Source: Jingyaoa shaoxingensis | GTDB taxonomy: Bacteria; Bacillota; Clostridia; Lachnospirales; Lachnospiraceae | NCBI RefSeq assembly: GCF_014385005.1 | Contig: NZ_JACRSZ010000020.1 | Coordinates: 1-44,794 of the forward strand | Length of the DNA stretch: 44,794 nucleotides | Direction of reading: 5' to 3' | Shown here: piece by piece, positions 24,944 through 34,935 of the stretch | Layout: each line of letters opens with the position of its first letter | How positions within the stretch are numbered: the stretch's first letter is position 1 | The notes under the pieces: model-generated | What the model saw: the letters and a program-made list of their open reading frames with translations, nothing else | What the model was told of the DNA's origin: nothing | Database searches by the model: none | Position numbers and translations under genes: made by a program

Positions 24944-25118
24944 GAATGCCTCGGCATTCTTGCTGCGAGATGCGCGTCATGCAAAGCATGACATATTTCT
25001 TTTGCGCATCTCTGCAATCCTGCCGGAGGCTATATCAGATGGGGGATTGACTCCCACCACTGATGCTAATTTGCCCCTCGCCACCTAAAGAGGTGGGAGT
25101 CATCTCACATCTGATATA
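24944..25118. repeat. Palindromic, MITE-like element
   Basis: Nested inverted repeats: GAATGCC-TC-GGCATTC (24944), GTCATGC-AAA-GCATGAC inside a GAGATGCGC/GCGCATCTC stem (about 24967-25010), and an outer pair TATATCAGATG (25031) / CATCTGATATA (25108) around GACTCCCACC (25049) / GGTGGGAGTC (25092). The last hairpin, with CCACCTAAAGAGGTGG, resembles terminal structures of IS200/IS605-type elements. No transposase is present. TATATCAGATGGGG recurs near 36304. Confidence 0.5.
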
Positions 25119-25203
25119 TGTGAATATATCTAACTCTAATTATAAGAAAAGATTTTTCATAATTAATCATCTGTTTATAAAATCTCTTTCCATTTATTGC
25201 AAA

Positions 25204-25240
25204 AAAAGAGAGAATTATATCACAAATAATTCTCTCTTTT
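25204..25240. terminator. Bidirectional terminator between convergent genes
   Basis: AAAAGAGAGAATTAT pairs perfectly with ATAATTCTCTCTTTT across a short loop. It lies between the plus-strand hydrolase-fold gene and the minus-strand rsmG, with T-runs on both strands. Confidence 0.85.
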
Positions 25241-25313
25241 CTATTCTATGATATGGGTATTTTGATTACACGGATTGTTTCGTGAATCAAAGAATTCTGA
25301 ACAGTTCCCATAA

Positions 25314-26045
25314 CTATAATGGTTCTTTTGCAGGTATTCCCGCTTTCCGGGGATATTTTTTTGCCGTTTTTCTCTCTTTACGGATTATGACCAGTGATCT
25401 TTCTATATCACTGCCCTCCAGTTGGAATTTTACAGTATTTTCTAATTTTCCTCCCAACAGAAAGATAGATTTCTTCGCCTGATCCAGCTCTTCTTCAATT
25501 TTTCCAGATTTGTATGAGATAAAAGCTCCGTTTATTTTTGTGTACGGTATACAATATTCACTAAGTGAGGAAAGATTTGCAACTGCCCTGGATACAACTA
25601 AATCGAACTGTTCTCTGTACTCTTCTTTTCTGGCAAAATCTTCCGCTCTTCCATGTATCGCTGTAATGTCTTCAAGCTGAAGTTCTTCAATCACATGATT
25701 CAGGAACTTCACTCGTTTTCCAAGAGAATCCAGCAACACAATTTTCAGGTGTGGAAATGCGATTTTTAATGGCAAACCCGGAAAGCCTGCACCGGTTCCC
25801 ACATCCATAACAGACTTTACATCAGACAAATCTGTGCCTTTCACAACCGCAAGACTGTCCTCAAAATGCTTCTGAAGTACTTCCTGAAACTCTGTAATGC
25901 CGGTCAGATTCATGAAAGCATTCCACTCTACCAGTAGTTCATAATACCTTACAAACTGCTTCTGTTGCTTTGTGGATAAAGTCAGATTCATTTTCTCACA
26001 GTTCTCCAGGAATTTACTCATATCATATTTTTCTAATTCTGGCAT
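25314..26045 (-). CDS. rsmG: 16S rRNA (guanine(527)-N7)-methyltransferase RsmG
   Basis: A 243-aa Rossmann-fold methyltransferase (GidB). The SAM-binding motif is MDVGTGAGFPGLPLKIAFP; LVVSRAVANLSSLSEYC is the family's active-site region; the N-terminal phrase NAFMNLTGI is conserved. It makes m7G527 in 16S rRNA, and loss of the gene gives low-level streptomycin resistance in other bacteria. GGAGAATCAT precedes the ATG. It follows mnmG in the usual origin-proximal order with a 204-bp gap. Confidence 0.95.
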   Translation of the reverse strand: MPELEKYDMSKFLENCEKMNLTLSTKQQKQFVRYYELLVEWNAFMNLTGITEFQEVLQKHFEDSLAVVKGTDLSDVKSVMDVGTGAGFPGLPLKIAFPHLKIVLLDSLGKRVKFLNHVIEELQLEDITAIHGRAEDFARKEEYREQFDLVVSRAVANLSSLSEYCIPYTKINGAFISYKSGKIEEELDQAKKSIFLLGGKLENTVKFQLEGSDIERSLVIIRKERKTAKKYPRKAGIPAKEPL

Positions 26046-26249
26046 ATGATTCTCCTATTTTAAAATTATTGTATCTGTTTTTATACAATTTTGTAATGCT
26101 TTATCTTATATTGTATTTTAAAAATACATTATTTCAAATTGTATACATAATCATACATTTTTTCTTTTTATTCTACATTTTCCGACACAGTTTTTCTATA
26201 ATTCATTTCTTACTTGTCAGAATCTTTAGCATAATCGCTGTCTCTTTAC

Positions 26250-28139
26250 CTATCTATGAGAAGCATGATTCATCTGTTCCATATAGATCAGCAATACCGA
26301 AATATCTGCAGGCGATACTCCAGAAATTCTGGAGGCCTGTCCAACGGATATCGGCCGAAACTGATTCAGCTTCTGCTGCGCTTCAATACGAAGTCCGTGA
26401 ATCTCCTCATAATGGATACCTTCCGGTATCTTCTTATTTTCCAACTTCTTAAAATGCTCTACCTGCTTCAACTGACGTTTGATATATCCGTCATACTTGA
26501 TATTAATATTGACCTGCTCTCCTACTCCACGGTTTAACTGCGGACGCTGCGGATCCAGTTCTCCCAGCATCTCATAATCCAGCTCCGGACGGCGAATCAG
26601 TTCTCCAAGTGTGGTTCCTGTTTTCAACGGAGTGCTCTGATGTGCCTCCAGGAATGCCTGAACCGCAGGATTCGCTCCAATATTCAGATGTTCCACACGC
26701 TTTGTCTCTTCTGCAATCTGACGCTCTTTTTCCAGAAGATTCTGATAAGTTTCCTCATCAATCAGCCCGATCTGATGTCCCAGTGGTGTCAGGCGCTGAT
26801 CTGCGTTATCCTGACGGAGTAACAGACGATACTCTGATCTGGACGTCATCATACGATATGGCTCTTTGTTGTCCTTCGTTACCAGGTCATCGATCAACAC
26901 GCCAATATAAGACTCTGAGCGGTCAAATACCACCTGTTCTCTTCCCAGTGTCTTCATGGCTGCATTAATACCTGCTGCCAGTCCCTGTGCAGCTGCCTCC
27001 TCATAACCGGAACTTCCGTTAAACTGACCTCCACTGAACAGTCCCTGAATCTTCTTGAATTCCAGTGTCGGTTTTAACTGTCTGGCGTTGATACAGTCAT
27101 ACTCGATGGCATAGGCATTTCGTACAATCTCTGCATGCTCCAGACCAGGCACTGAACGATACATGGCAATCTGCACATCTTCAGGCAGAGAACTTGACAT
27201 TCCGCCCACATACATTTCATTGGTATAACGACCTTCCGGCTCTATAAAAACCTGATGTCGATTCTTATCTGCAAATCTTACCACCTTATCTTCAATAGAC
27301 GGGCAGTATCTTGGTCCGGTTCCCTCTATCATGCCAGAATACAATGGCGAACGATCCAGATTAGCGCGGATGATCTCATGCGTCTTCTCATTGGTATAAG
27401 TCAGCCAGCAGGAGATCTGATCAATCTGTACGTCGTCAGGGTCTGTAGAAAAAGAAAACGGTACCACTCTTTTATCTCCAAACTGCTCTTCCATTTTGGA
27501 AAAATCAATGGTCCGTTTGTCGATACGGGCTGGTGTTCCTGTCTTAAAACGAAACATCTCGATCCCATTTGCCTTCAGGGAATCTGTCAGATGATTAGCT
27601 GCCTGGAGTCCATTTGGTCCTGTATAATTGCTGATATCACCGTAGATACATCTTGCCTTCAGATAAGTTCCTGTACACAGTACACAGGCTTTACAGTGAT
27701 ATACTGCGCCGGAAAATGTCTTCACTCCGGTGAGAACACCGTCCTCTACGATAATCTCAGTCACCTCTGCCTGTTTAATCGTCAGATTCGGCGTATTTTC
27801 CAGTGTTTTTCTCATGCGGCTACTGTAGTCTTTCTTGTCTGCCTGAGCTCTCAGTGAATGCACCGCCGGTCCCTTGGAACCGTTCAACATCTTGGATTGG
27901 ATAAAAGTCTGGTCAATATTTTTTCCCATCTCTCCACCCAGTGCATCGATTTCCCTTACCAGATGTCCCTTGGAACTTCCACCTACATTCGGATTACATG
28001 GCATCAGCGCAATGCTGTCTACGCTGACTGTGAAAATCACTGTTTTCAGTCCCAGTCTGGCACATGCAAGTGCTGCTTCACAGCCTGCATGTCCTGCACC
28101 TACAACTACCACATCTGTTGTTATTTCTAAATGATTCAT
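26250..28139 (-). CDS. mnmG: tRNA uridine-5-carboxymethylaminomethyl(34) synthesis enzyme MnmG
   Basis: A 629-aa FAD-dependent enzyme (GidA). The FAD motif is [21 protein letters not shown] near the start; [32 protein letters not shown] and the C-terminal [20 protein letters not shown] are typical. With MnmE it makes cmnm5U34 in tRNAs. I chose the ATG at 28139 (MNHLEITTD...), preceded by GAGGAAAAAG; the upstream 10 codons overlap mnmE's end. It is co-transcribed with mnmE. Confidence 0.97.
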   Translation of the reverse strand: MNHLEITTDVVVVGAGHAGCEAALACARLGLKTVIFTVSVDSIALMPCNPNVGGSSKGHLVREIDALGGEMGKNIDQTFIQSKMLNGSKGPAVHSLRAQADKKDYSSRMRKTLENTPNLTIKQAEVTEIIVEDGVLTGVKTFSGAVYHCKACVLCTGTYLKARCIYGDISNYTGPNGLQAANHLTDSLKANGIEMFRFKTGTPARIDKRTIDFSKMEEQFGDKRVVPFSFSTDPDDVQIDQISCWLTYTNEKTHEIIRANLDRSPLYSGMIEGTGPRYCPSIEDKVVRFADKNRHQVFIEPEGRYTNEMYVGGMSSSLPEDVQIAMYRSVPGLEHAEIVRNAYAIEYDCINARQLKPTLEFKKIQGLFSGGQFNGSSGYEEAAAQGLAAGINAAMKTLGREQVVFDRSESYIGVLIDDLVTKDNKEPYRMMTSRSEYRLLLRQDNADQRLTPLGHQIGLIDEETYQNLLEKERQIAEETKRVEHLNIGANPAVQAFLEAHQSTPLKTGTTLGELIRRPELDYEMLGELDPQRPQLNRGVGEQVNINIKYDGYIKRQLKQVEHFKKLENKKIPEGIHYEEIHGLRIEAQQKLNQFRPISVGQASRISGVSPADISVLLIYMEQMNHASHR

Positions 28140-28153
28140 TCTTTTTCCTCGTA

Positions 28154-29530
28154 TTATTTTCCCATACAAAATTTACTGAAAATCTCATTTACCAGGTCTT
28201 CACCCACGGATTCCCCTGTAATACTTCCGAGTTCTTCATACGCATTCATCATGTCAATGGAAAAGAAGTCTTCCGGCATCTGATTCTGAATGCTCACAGA
28301 TACCTGCTCCAGACTGTCCAGTGCCTCTTTCAGCGCTGCTTTCTGTCTCATATTCGTAATGTAGATCTCGTCATTAAATGAGATACTGCCATCATAAAAC
28401 ATATCTTTGACAGTCTGTTCCAGCCTGTCAATTCCCTGTTCCTCTTTGGCAGAAACAGGAATCACCGGCTTATCCAGATGCTTCCTGATGTCTTCTTCTG
28501 TTGTAATACAGTCAAGATCCATCTTATTCAGCAGCACAATGGCCTTGCGATCCCGTATCATCTCCATGATCTCTTCATCATTCTCATCCAGTCCCGTAGA
28601 AGAATCCACCACATAAATAATCAGATCTGCGTCCCGGGCATAGGTTTTGGCCTTTTTCACGCCTATTTTTTCCACCACATCCTCTGTGCTTCGTATACCC
28701 GCCGTATCAATAATATTCAGGCTGATACCGGACAGGCTCATCTGCTCTTCCAGCACATCTCTCGTGGTTCCCGCAATATCTGTAACAATGGCTCTCTCCT
28801 CTCCCAGCAGTACATTGAGAAGGGAAGATTTTCCGGCATTTGGCTTGCCCACAATAACCGTCCTGATGCCTTCCTTCATGCGTTTTCCATTCTCCGAAGA
28901 AGCAATCAGTGTACGGATCTTCTCCTTCCACTGCTCCACCTGTTCCTCCAGCTGTTTCGGATATCCATCCAGGCTGATATGTTCCGGATCATCCAGTGCC
29001 GACTCAATATAGGCAATATGATAAATGATCTTTTCTCTGATATCCTTAATTACTTTCAACACAGATCCTTTTAACTGGCTGACTGAACTCTTTAATGCAT
29101 ATTCATTCTTCGCATTAATCACATCTATAACAGCCTCTGCCTGAGAAAGATCGATCCTTCCATTTAAAAATGCTCTCTTGGTAAATTCTCCCGGCTGCGC
29201 CGGTCTGGCTCCCTTTCGGATCACCAGCTCCAGGATCCGGTTCATGGCATAGACACCGCCATGACAGTTAATCTCCACGGTATCTTCCGCAGTAAAACTA
29301 CGTGGTCCTCTCATCAGCATAACCAGTACTTCATCAATGAACTCTTCTCCGTCCCGGATAAATCCATAATGAATCGTATGGGTTGGCATATTTTCCAGCT
29401 TCTTTCCCGATCTGGAATCATATACTTTATCCGCTATGGCTATGGCATCCGGTCCGCTGATGCGGATAATTCCAATGCCTGAACTTGTCATTCCTGTTGA
29501 AATTGCTGCGATCGTATCTGTGTGAAACAT
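28154..29530 (-). CDS. mnmE: tRNA uridine-5-carboxymethylaminomethyl(34) synthesis GTPase MnmE
   Basis: A 458-aa GTPase (TrmE). The N-terminal formyl-THF-binding domain starts [20 protein letters not shown]. The G domain has G1 [11 protein letters not shown]3 DTAGIR, G4 NKMD and G5 SAKE, and the protein ends in the conserved FCMGK, where the cysteine is essential in the family. It is the partner of MnmG encoded downstream. AGGAGGAGTGACTT precedes the ATG. It has its own promoter opposite the DUF1292 gene. Confidence 0.97.
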   Translation of the reverse strand: MFHTDTIAAISTGMTSSGIGIIRISGPDAIAIADKVYDSRSGKKLENMPTHTIHYGFIRDGEEFIDEVLVMLMRGPRSFTAEDTVEINCHGGVYAMNRILELVIRKGARPAQPGEFTKRAFLNGRIDLSQAEAVIDVINAKNEYALKSSVSQLKGSVLKVIKDIREKIIYHIAYIESALDDPEHISLDGYPKQLEEQVEQWKEKIRTLIASSENGKRMKEGIRTVIVGKPNAGKSSLLNVLLGEERAIVTDIAGTTRDVLEEQMSLSGISLNIIDTAGIRSTEDVVEKIGVKKAKTYARDADLIIYVVDSSTGLDENDEEIMEMIRDRKAIVLLNKMDLDCITTEEDIRKHLDKPVIPVSAKEEQGIDRLEQTVKDMFYDGSISFNDEIYITNMRQKAALKEALDSLEQVSVSIQNQMPEDFFSIDMMNAYEELGSITGESVGEDLVNEIFSKFCMGK

Positions 29531-29557
29531 AAGTCACTCCTCCTAAATATCTTAAAC

Positions 29558-29586
29558 AGTATAGCAGATTTTATTTCATAATACAA
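29558..29586 (-). promoter_or_regulatory. Promoter of the mnmE-mnmG-rsmG group
   Basis: TTGTAT, a 17-bp spacer, TATACT on the minus strand; transcription would start about 20 bp before the mnmE ATG. Confidence 0.65.
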
Positions 29587-29608
29587 ACCGTCAATCTTGA
29601 ATTTTCAT

Positions 29609-29637
29609 TGCTTTTCTTATCTCTCATGTGTTACACT
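29609..29637 (+). promoter_or_regulatory. Promoter of the DUF1292 gene
   Basis: TTGCTT, a 17-bp spacer, TACACT, ending 32 bp before the ATG at 29669; it is divergent to the mnmE promoter. Confidence 0.5.
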
Positions 29638-29668
29638 GTTAGCAACACACAATAAGGAGATTATTTCA

Positions 29669-29953
29669 ATGGAAAACACAGAAAAAATGGAAGAATTTGA
29701 AACTGTTGTTCTGGAAATGGATGATGGCAGCGAAGTAGAATTCGCCATCCTGGACGAGTTTGAGATGCAGGATGACAAATACGTATTACTTGGTGAAATC
29801 GAAGGAGACAGCGTTACAGACGATCCTGAGCACATGTTATTCATGAAAGTGGAAAATGACCCGGAATGCTCTGAAGAAGAGATCGTACTCACCGTCATCG
29901 ACGATGATGCTGCTTATGACGCAGTAGTTGATTTCTACACAGAACTGGACTAA
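29669..29953 (+). CDS. DUF1292 family acidic small protein
   Basis: A 94-aa, strongly acidic protein with the DUF1292 pattern: VVLEMDDGSEVEFAILDEFE, YVLLGEIEGD, MLFMKVENDPE and a final acidic helix. These small Firmicute proteins (YrzB-like) have no known biochemical function. The ATG at 29669 has AAGGAGA upstream; the frame is open earlier but lacks family sequence. It is a lone plus-strand gene between the minus-strand mnmE and jag. Confidence 0.88.
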   Translation: MENTEKMEEFETVVLEMDDGSEVEFAILDEFEMQDDKYVLLGEIEGDSVTDDPEHMLFMKVENDPECSEEEIVLTVIDDDAAYDAVVDFYTELD

Positions 29954-29957
29954 CGAC

Positions 29958-29997
29958 AAAAAAGACTGCTGATCTCACGGATCGGCAGTCTTTTTTT
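29958..29997. terminator. Bidirectional terminator, DUF1292 gene and jag
   Basis: AAAAAAGACTGC...GCAGTCTTTTTTT with an inner GATC/GATC stem; T-runs on both strands, placed between the convergent stops. Confidence 0.92.
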
Positions 29998-30005
29998 CTT
30001 TACGC

Positions 30006-30947
30006 TTATCGGTTATTATTTCTCTTTAATGTAACAACTACTTTACGGTATGGTTCTTCGCCTTCGCTGTGAGTGGTTACATAAGGATCATTCTGAAGTG
30101 CAGAATGAATGATTCTTCTTTCATAAGGATTCATCGGCTCCAGGAATACCGGTCTTTTGGTTCTCTTAACCTTGTATGCAATGTTCTTTGCCAGATTTTC
30201 CAGTGTTTCTTTTCTGCGGCTTCTGTAGTTTTCTGTATCTACTTTCACACGTACATAACCAGATTTTCCTTTATTTACCACAAGGCTGGTCAGATACTGA
30301 AGAGAATCCAGTGTCTGTCCTCTCTTACCAATCAGTACACCCATATCTTCGCCGGACATTTCAACATTCAGAACTTCATCTTCAAAGCTTGCTGTTACTT
30401 CTACTTCCATCTCGATTGATGCGAATACATCTTTCATGAATTTCACAGCTTTTTCCTTTGCTTCTTCCTTTTCTTCCGGAGTCAGCGGTACTATCTTACG
30501 TTCTTTTCTGATCTCTGCCGGTGCTTCTGCTACAGGTGCTGCTTCTTCTGTAACAACAGGAATCTCTTCTGCTGCTTTTACAGGTTCTTCTTTCACTGCT
30601 TCTTCTCTGGCTGGTTTTTCTTCAGCTTTTTTCTCTTTGTGGAATTCTTTTCTTTCTTTTTTGAATTCTTTTCTGGTTTCTTTGAATTCTTTTTTCTCTT
30701 TTTTGAATTCCCGTTTTTCTTTCTTAGCAGGCTTTTCTTCTTTGATTTCTTCTTTCAGAATATCTTCAACCGCAACTTTCTTTCTTGCTTTGATGACTGC
30801 TTTCTTACTTCCGAAACCAAGGAATCCTGTGCTTCCTTCTTCGATTACTTCATATTCGATATTGTCACGGAATGTCTCCAGTTTCAGAGATGCTTCCAGA
30901 ATCGCATCTTTCACCGTTTTGGCGGTGACGGTAATATACTCTTCCAT
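30006..30947 (-). CDS. jag: RNA-binding protein Jag (KhpB, SpoIIIJ-associated)
   Basis: A 313-aa protein with three domains: the Jag N-terminal domain (1-55, ending EEGSTGFLGFGSKKAVI), a KH domain (about 165-240; GVLIGKRGQTLDSLQYL), and an R3H domain (RSRRKETLENLA... then PYERRIIHSALQ). Between them lies a long charged linker (about 60-155) with a seven-residue repeat of the form EFKKEKK. It partners KhpA and has roles in cell elongation and RNA binding. It lies immediately downstream of yidC, as in most Firmicutes. Confidence 0.94.
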   Translation of the reverse strand: MEEYITVTAKTVKDAILEASLKLETFRDNIEYEVIEEGSTGFLGFGSKKAVIKARKKVAVEDILKEEIKEEKPAKKEKREFKKEKKEFKETRKEFKKERKEFHKEKKAEEKPAREEAVKEEPVKAAEEIPVVTEEAAPVAEAPAEIRKERKIVPLTPEEKEEAKEKAVKFMKDVFASIEMEVEVTASFEDEVLNVEMSGEDMGVLIGKRGQTLDSLQYLTSLVVNKGKSGYVRVKVDTENYRSRRKETLENLAKNIAYKVKRTKRPVFLEPMNPYERRIIHSALQNDPYVTTHSEGEEPYRKVVVTLKRNNNR

Positions 30948-30962
30948 TGCTCGGATCTCCCT

Positions 30963-32264
30963 TTACTTTTTATAGCTTTTTGCGTTCTTGTTATTCTTCT
31001 CGTTATACTGCTCTACCATTCTTGCCTTGGAAGCAATGCTTCCAGGTTTTGCAGCCTTGTTATAGTACTCTGTAGAGTCCTTCATGCTCTGAAGTCTCTT
31101 TTCATTTTTGTTGCGAATTGCTTCTTCATCTTCCACGACCGGATTCTGAAGGTTCTTCAGGTTCTTCTTTGCCTGTCCACTGATATTTTCAGGACGAAGT
31201 CCCTGTTTTACACGCTTCTCATTGTATTTTTCCATGTTCTGTTTCACCATCTCTTCGATGTCAACCTTTTCCATACGCTTATTTACAATGAGCTGGATCA
31301 CACATCTTACTGCTGAACTTGCTACCCAGTAAATACCGATACCAGTTGAAAATGTAAAGCAGAAAAATACGGACATCAGTGGCATCATGGTGTTCATAGT
31401 CTTCATGGATGAATTCATTGCGCTGTTCGTATCATCACCGTTGCTTTCCGGCTGTGGAATCAGCTTTGTGTTCAGGTACTGTGTCAGACCTGCCAGAAGC
31501 GGAATCAGGATTGCAATGACAAGTGCCAGCCACTGGTGGTTTGCAAAACTGTCTTTAATAATAGCAAACGGTGAGTCTGTAATGTTAATGGTTAAAAACT
31601 GATTGACATGAGCTGCCTGTGCTGCTGTCTGTTCAATTACATCTTTGTAATCCGGGAACTTGTCTGCGAATGCAGCCCAGTTTGCCGGAGTCATACTGTG
31701 CAGAATATCTACTACAGAATCATTGGTAAATCCAACTTTATCCAGGTTCACTCTTGCATTCGTTGAAAAATCTGACAGAAATGTCTGCATCTGTGTGGAT
31801 GCCAGTACATCAGATACCAGTGCGGTATACATATTGTATACACTCTTTACATAAGCAGGTACTTTCCATATAACCTGATACATTGCAAACAGAATCGGCA
31901 TCTGAATCAGCATTGGCAGACAGCTTCCCATTGGAGAAATACCGTATTTTGCATACACGGCCTGCTGTTCTTCCTGCATCTTCATCATGGATGCCTGGTC
32001 TTTTTTGTTCTTGTACTTCTTGGCAATAGCCTGAAGTTCCGGGTTCATGACCTGGGTCAGCTTTGATGACTTCTGCTGTTTGATGGTCAGCGGCAGCATT
32101 AATACATTGATAACAATGGTGAATAAAATAATACACAGACCAATGTTCTGAATATTAAATGCCCCACTCAAAAACAAGTAAAGTGCATTGATAATAAAAC
32201 CAAGCAGGGTAGCTACTGGTCCTATAATAAACACATTACTTTTGGTAAGTACTGTTGTTTTCAA
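30963..32264 (-). CDS. yidC: Membrane protein insertase YidC/OxaA
   Basis: A 433-aa insertase. Hydrophobic helices lie near 18-45 (hairpin), [29 protein letters not shown] and [19 protein letters not shown]; the cytosolic loop [20 protein letters not shown] and [18 protein letters not shown] are diagnostic. The C-terminal basic tail is long. The start is TTG at 32264, overlapping the yidD stop (TTGA), with AGGAGG inside the last yidD codons. That arrangement points to translational coupling. It lacks a lipobox. Confidence 0.96.
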   Translation of the reverse strand: MKTTVLTKSNVFIIGPVATLLGFIINALYLFLSGAFNIQNIGLCIILFTIVINVLMLPLTIKQQKSSKLTQVMNPELQAIAKKYKNKKDQASMMKMQEEQQAVYAKYGISPMGSCLPMLIQMPILFAMYQVIWKVPAYVKSVYNMYTALVSDVLASTQMQTFLSDFSTNARVNLDKVGFTNDSVVDILHSMTPANWAAFADKFPDYKDVIEQTAAQAAHVNQFLTINITDSPFAIIKDSFANHQWLALVIAILIPLLAGLTQYLNTKLIPQPESNGDDTNSAMNSSMKTMNTMMPLMSVFFCFTFSTGIGIYWVASSAVRCVIQLIVNKRMEKVDIEEMVKQNMEKYNEKRVKQGLRPENISGQAKKNLKNLQNPVVEDEEAIRNKNEKRLQSMKDSTEYYNKAAKPGSIASKARMVEQYNEKNNKNAKSYKK

Positions 32265-32503
32265 ATTTTTTTCCTCCTAAAAGATAAGAATTCATCCGGA
32301 ACCGGATCGATTCCACCATGTGAAAAGGGATTACATCTCAATATTCTCCAGGCTGCCAGAATACTTCCCTTTATCGCACCATGCTTCTGTATTGCTTCCA
32401 GTCCATACTGGGAACAGGTCGGCACATAGGGACATCTGGTTGTCTTCATCGGTGATAAATACTTCTGGTAAAATCTGATCAATAGAATCAATAACTGCTT
32501 CAT
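32261..32503 (-). CDS. yidD: Membrane protein insertion efficiency factor YidD
   Basis: An 80-aa protein with the invariant features of the family: [10 protein letters not shown], the [15 protein letters not shown] cysteine motif and [16 protein letters not shown]. It assists YidC-dependent insertion. It overlaps rnpA by 4 bp and yidC by 4 bp. Confidence 0.97.
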   Translation of the reverse strand: MKQLLILLIRFYQKYLSPMKTTRCPYVPTCSQYGLEAIQKHGAIKGSILAAWRILRCNPFSHGGIDPVPDEFLSFRRKKI

Positions 32504-32832
32504 CTGATATCTAGTTTTCCCCCCAGGTGCAGCAATGCACTTTCAATTTCATGATAGCCTTTTTCCTTCGCGGAAGGTCTTACGATCACTACCAGATCGT
32601 AACCTTTTTTGAATTGTTCTTCATTCAGACGGTAACTTTCCCTTACCAGTCTGGTGAGATGATGTCTTACTACGCTGTTTCCTACTTTTTTGCTTACAGA
32701 TATTCCCAGGCGATTCCTGGTTCCAGCATTCTGTAACGCATACATAATTAAATACTTATTTGCCTGAGACTTTCCCTGGTGATACACCGTCTGAAAATCC
32801 CGGTTCTTTTTTAAAGACTCTGAAAATTTCAT
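32500..32832 (-). CDS. rnpA: Ribonuclease P protein component
   Basis: A 110-aa basic protein: [20 protein letters not shown], then [20 protein letters not shown] (the RNR-like signature is [16 protein letters not shown]). With the RNA subunit it trims 5' ends of tRNAs. I chose MKFSESL at 32832 by comparison with the family; the longer frame starts at a TTG without a binding site. Its own binding site is weak, so it may depend on the upstream rpmH transcript. Confidence 0.95.
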   Translation of the reverse strand: MKFSESLKKNRDFQTVYHQGKSQANKYLIMYALQNAGTRNRLGISVSKKVGNSVVRHHLTRLVRESYRLNEEQFKKGYDLVVIVRPSAKEKGYHEIESALLHLGGKLDIR

Positions 32833-32866
32833 ATCTTTATGTTTTTTCCCCTTAATATGAAGAAAA

Positions 32867-32884
32867 GGCCACAAAAATGCGGCC
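32867..32884 (-). terminator. Attenuator-like hairpin between rpmH and rnpA
   Basis: GGCCGC-ATTTTT-GTGGCC followed by TTTTCTTC on the minus strand, overlapping the rpmH stop codon. The short stem and broken T-run suggest partial termination, which would keep rpmH more abundant than rnpA. Confidence 0.55.
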
Positions 32885-33021
32885 TATGCTGATAAAACTT
32901 TTCTTCCTTTTGCTCTTCTTGCAGCTAATACTTTTCTTCCGCCTGGAGTACTCATTCTGGATCTGAATCCATGTACTTTAGATCTCTGTCTCTTCTTAGG
33001 CTGAAATGTCATTTTTGCCAT
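32884..33021 (-). CDS. rpmH: 50S ribosomal protein L34
   Basis: A 45-aa very basic protein, [20 protein letters not shown] then [20 protein letters not shown], the full L34 sequence. AAAGGAGGTG lies 9 bp before the ATG. It is the first gene of the rpmH-rnpA-yidD-yidC-jag run that leaves the origin leftward. Confidence 0.97.
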   Translation of the reverse strand: MAKMTFQPKKRQRSKVHGFRSRMSTPGGRKVLAARRAKGRKVLSA

Positions 33022-33106
33022 AGTTCCGGGCACCTCCTTTTTCAAAACCAAATGTTTATCATTATTGGTAATTATTGTTCAATTTACGTAGAAAAACATC
33101 ATTTCA

Positions 33107-33135
33107 ATTATATTCATAAAAACAGGGTTCGTCAA
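33107..33135 (-). promoter_or_regulatory. rpmH promoter
   Basis: TTGACG, a 17-bp spacer, TATAAT on the minus strand, about 85 bp upstream of rpmH. Confidence 0.85.
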
Positions 33136-33240
33136 GTAATTTATCTTGATTCTTGAAAATTCTTTTAAAAATTTGTTTTTCTTATAATCAAAAATGTTCC
33201 GCCAGAATCACACTGTATCTTATGTGCAGTACTCATCTTC

Positions 33241-33540
33241 TGCTATGTGTGGATCATGTGAATATTTCCCACAAAGTTATCCACATCGTGGGGATAACTT
33301 GTGAATAACTCGGTGATAATGTGTGTATAAATAAACCTTGTCCACGAAATCCCCTGTATTTACGCATGTGGATCATGTGAACAGCATCATTCACAAATTC
33401 ACATTTTCCACTTCACAATCCACATGAGCCACATTTTTTTGTAAATACAGTGTGTATAACCCATTTTTTTCACTCAAAACCAAGTTTTACACATATTTAT
33501 ACACATTCCTTCAAACTTTTGATTGCGCATTAATGGAATT
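33241..33540. other. oriC: Origin of replication, upstream DnaA-box cluster
   Basis: Exact TTATNCACA matches at 33277 (+), 33300 (-), 33322 (-), 33451 (-) and 33497 (+). Near-matches such as TGTGGATCA occur at 33247 and 33367. The region separates minus-strand rpmH from plus-strand dnaA, the strand switch point of the window, and is AT-rich towards dnaA. Confidence 0.9.
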
Positions 33541-33588
33541 TGGTTTAATATTATAAACAGAGATTTTATGTGCAAAAGGAGAATTTTC

Positions 33589-34935
33589 ATGAATATAATA
33601 GAAGAAAACTGGGACGCTATTCTGCACCACGTCATGGTTGAACATGAAGTGACGAAGGTGTCCTTTGATACCTGGCTAAAACCTTTAAAAGTCCACAGTT
33701 TTGAGAATAATATTGTAACGATTCTGGTAGATCAGCAGATGACGATCAATTATATTCAGAAAAAGTATGCGCTTCCTATTAAAGTAGCCATTGCCGAACT
33801 AACCGGACTGGACTGCTCTCTGGATTTTATACTTCCGGAAAATATAAAAAACGTGGAAACAAAGGCAAAAGATGTGGAAAAAACGAATCTGCTTTTGGAA
33901 AAAGCGAATTTAAATCCCCGCTATACTTTTGATACTTTTGTGGTGGGTAAAAATAATAATTTTGCACATGCAGCTTCCCTTGCAGTGGCAGAATCACCTG
34001 GTGAAGTCTATAATCCGCTGTTTATTTACGGAGGCGTGGGATTGGGAAAGACCCATCTGATGCATTCCATTGCCCATTTTATACTTGATCAGGATCCGGA
34101 AAAGAAGGTTCTTTACGTTACCAGTGAGACTTTTACCAACGAAGTTATCGATAATATCCGAAGCGGTAACAGTGCTGCTATGTCCAAATTCCGTGATAAA
34201 TACCGTAATATTGATGTTCTCCTTATAGATGATATTCAGTTTATTATAGGAAAAGAATCTACACAGGAAGAATTTTTCCATACTTTTAACGATCTGCACA
34301 GTGCCGGAAAACAGGTCATCATATCATCCGATAAACCGCCAAAAGAGATGATTACGTTGGAAGACCGCCTGAAGTCCCGCTTTGAATGGGGTCTGATCGC
34401 TGATATTTCTTCGCCTGACTACGAAACACGAATGGCGATTTTGAAAAAACGGGAAGAACTGGACGGATATACCATCGATAACTCCGTTATTGAATATATT
34501 GCAACCAATGTAAAGTCCAACATCCGTGAACTGGAAGGGGCACTGAACATTGTCGTTGCATTTGGCAATTTAAATAAGAGGGAAATCAATCTTGAACTGG
34601 CAAAAGAAGCATTGAAAAACATCATTTCACCGGATGAAAAGAAGGTAATTACACCGGAATACATCCTGGATACGGTCAGCGAGCACTTCCATGTTTCCAA
34701 AGAAGACATGAAGGGCTCTAAAAGGAATGCAGAAATCGTGCTTCCGAGACAGATCGCCATGTATCTTTGCAGAAAAATGACCCAGATCAAGTATAAAGAA
34801 CTTGGTGCACTCCTTGGCGGAAAGGATCATTCTACCATTATACATGGATGTAAAGCTATCGAATACGAAATTAACAATAATGATAATGTCCGTAATACCG
34901 TCGATATTTTAATAAAGAAGATTAACCCAAATTAG
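33589..34935 (+). CDS. dnaA: Chromosomal replication initiator protein DnaA
   Basis: A 448-aa AAA+ initiator. Domain I begins MNIIEENWDAILHHV; the ATPase has NPLFIYGGVGLGKTHLMHSI (Walker A), NIDVLLIDDIQFI (Walker B) and KSRFEWGLIADI (arginine finger and box VII). The DNA-binding domain IV has LGALLGGKDHSTIIHGCKAI. I start at 33589, where AAAAGGAG is 8 bp upstream; the earlier codons in frame lack homology. Flanking DnaA boxes suggest origin function and autoregulation. Confidence 0.98.
   Translation: MNIIEENWDAILHHVMVEHEVTKVSFDTWLKPLKVHSFENNIVTILVDQQMTINYIQKKYALPIKVAIAELTGLDCSLDFILPENIKNVETKAKDVEKTNLLLEKANLNPRYTFDTFVVGKNNNFAHAASLAVAESPGEVYNPLFIYGGVGLGKTHLMHSIAHFILDQDPEKKVLYVTSETFTNEVIDNIRSGNSAAMSKFRDKYRNIDVLLIDDIQFIIGKESTQEEFFHTFNDLHSAGKQVIISSDKPPKEMITLEDRLKSRFEWGLIADISSPDYETRMAILKKREELDGYTIDNSVIEYIATNVKSNIRELEGALNIVVAFGNLNKREINLELAKEALKNIISPDEKKVITPEYILDTVSEHFHVSKEDMKGSKRNAEIVLPRQIAMYLCRKMTQIKYKELGALLGGKDHSTIIHGCKAIEYEINNNDNVRNTVDILIKKINPN

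Noticed and set aside
33980..34310. Minus-strand ORFs inside dnaA
   Set aside because: They are shadows of the strongly conserved dnaA frame; similar shadows in gyrA, gyrB and mnmG were dropped for the same reason.
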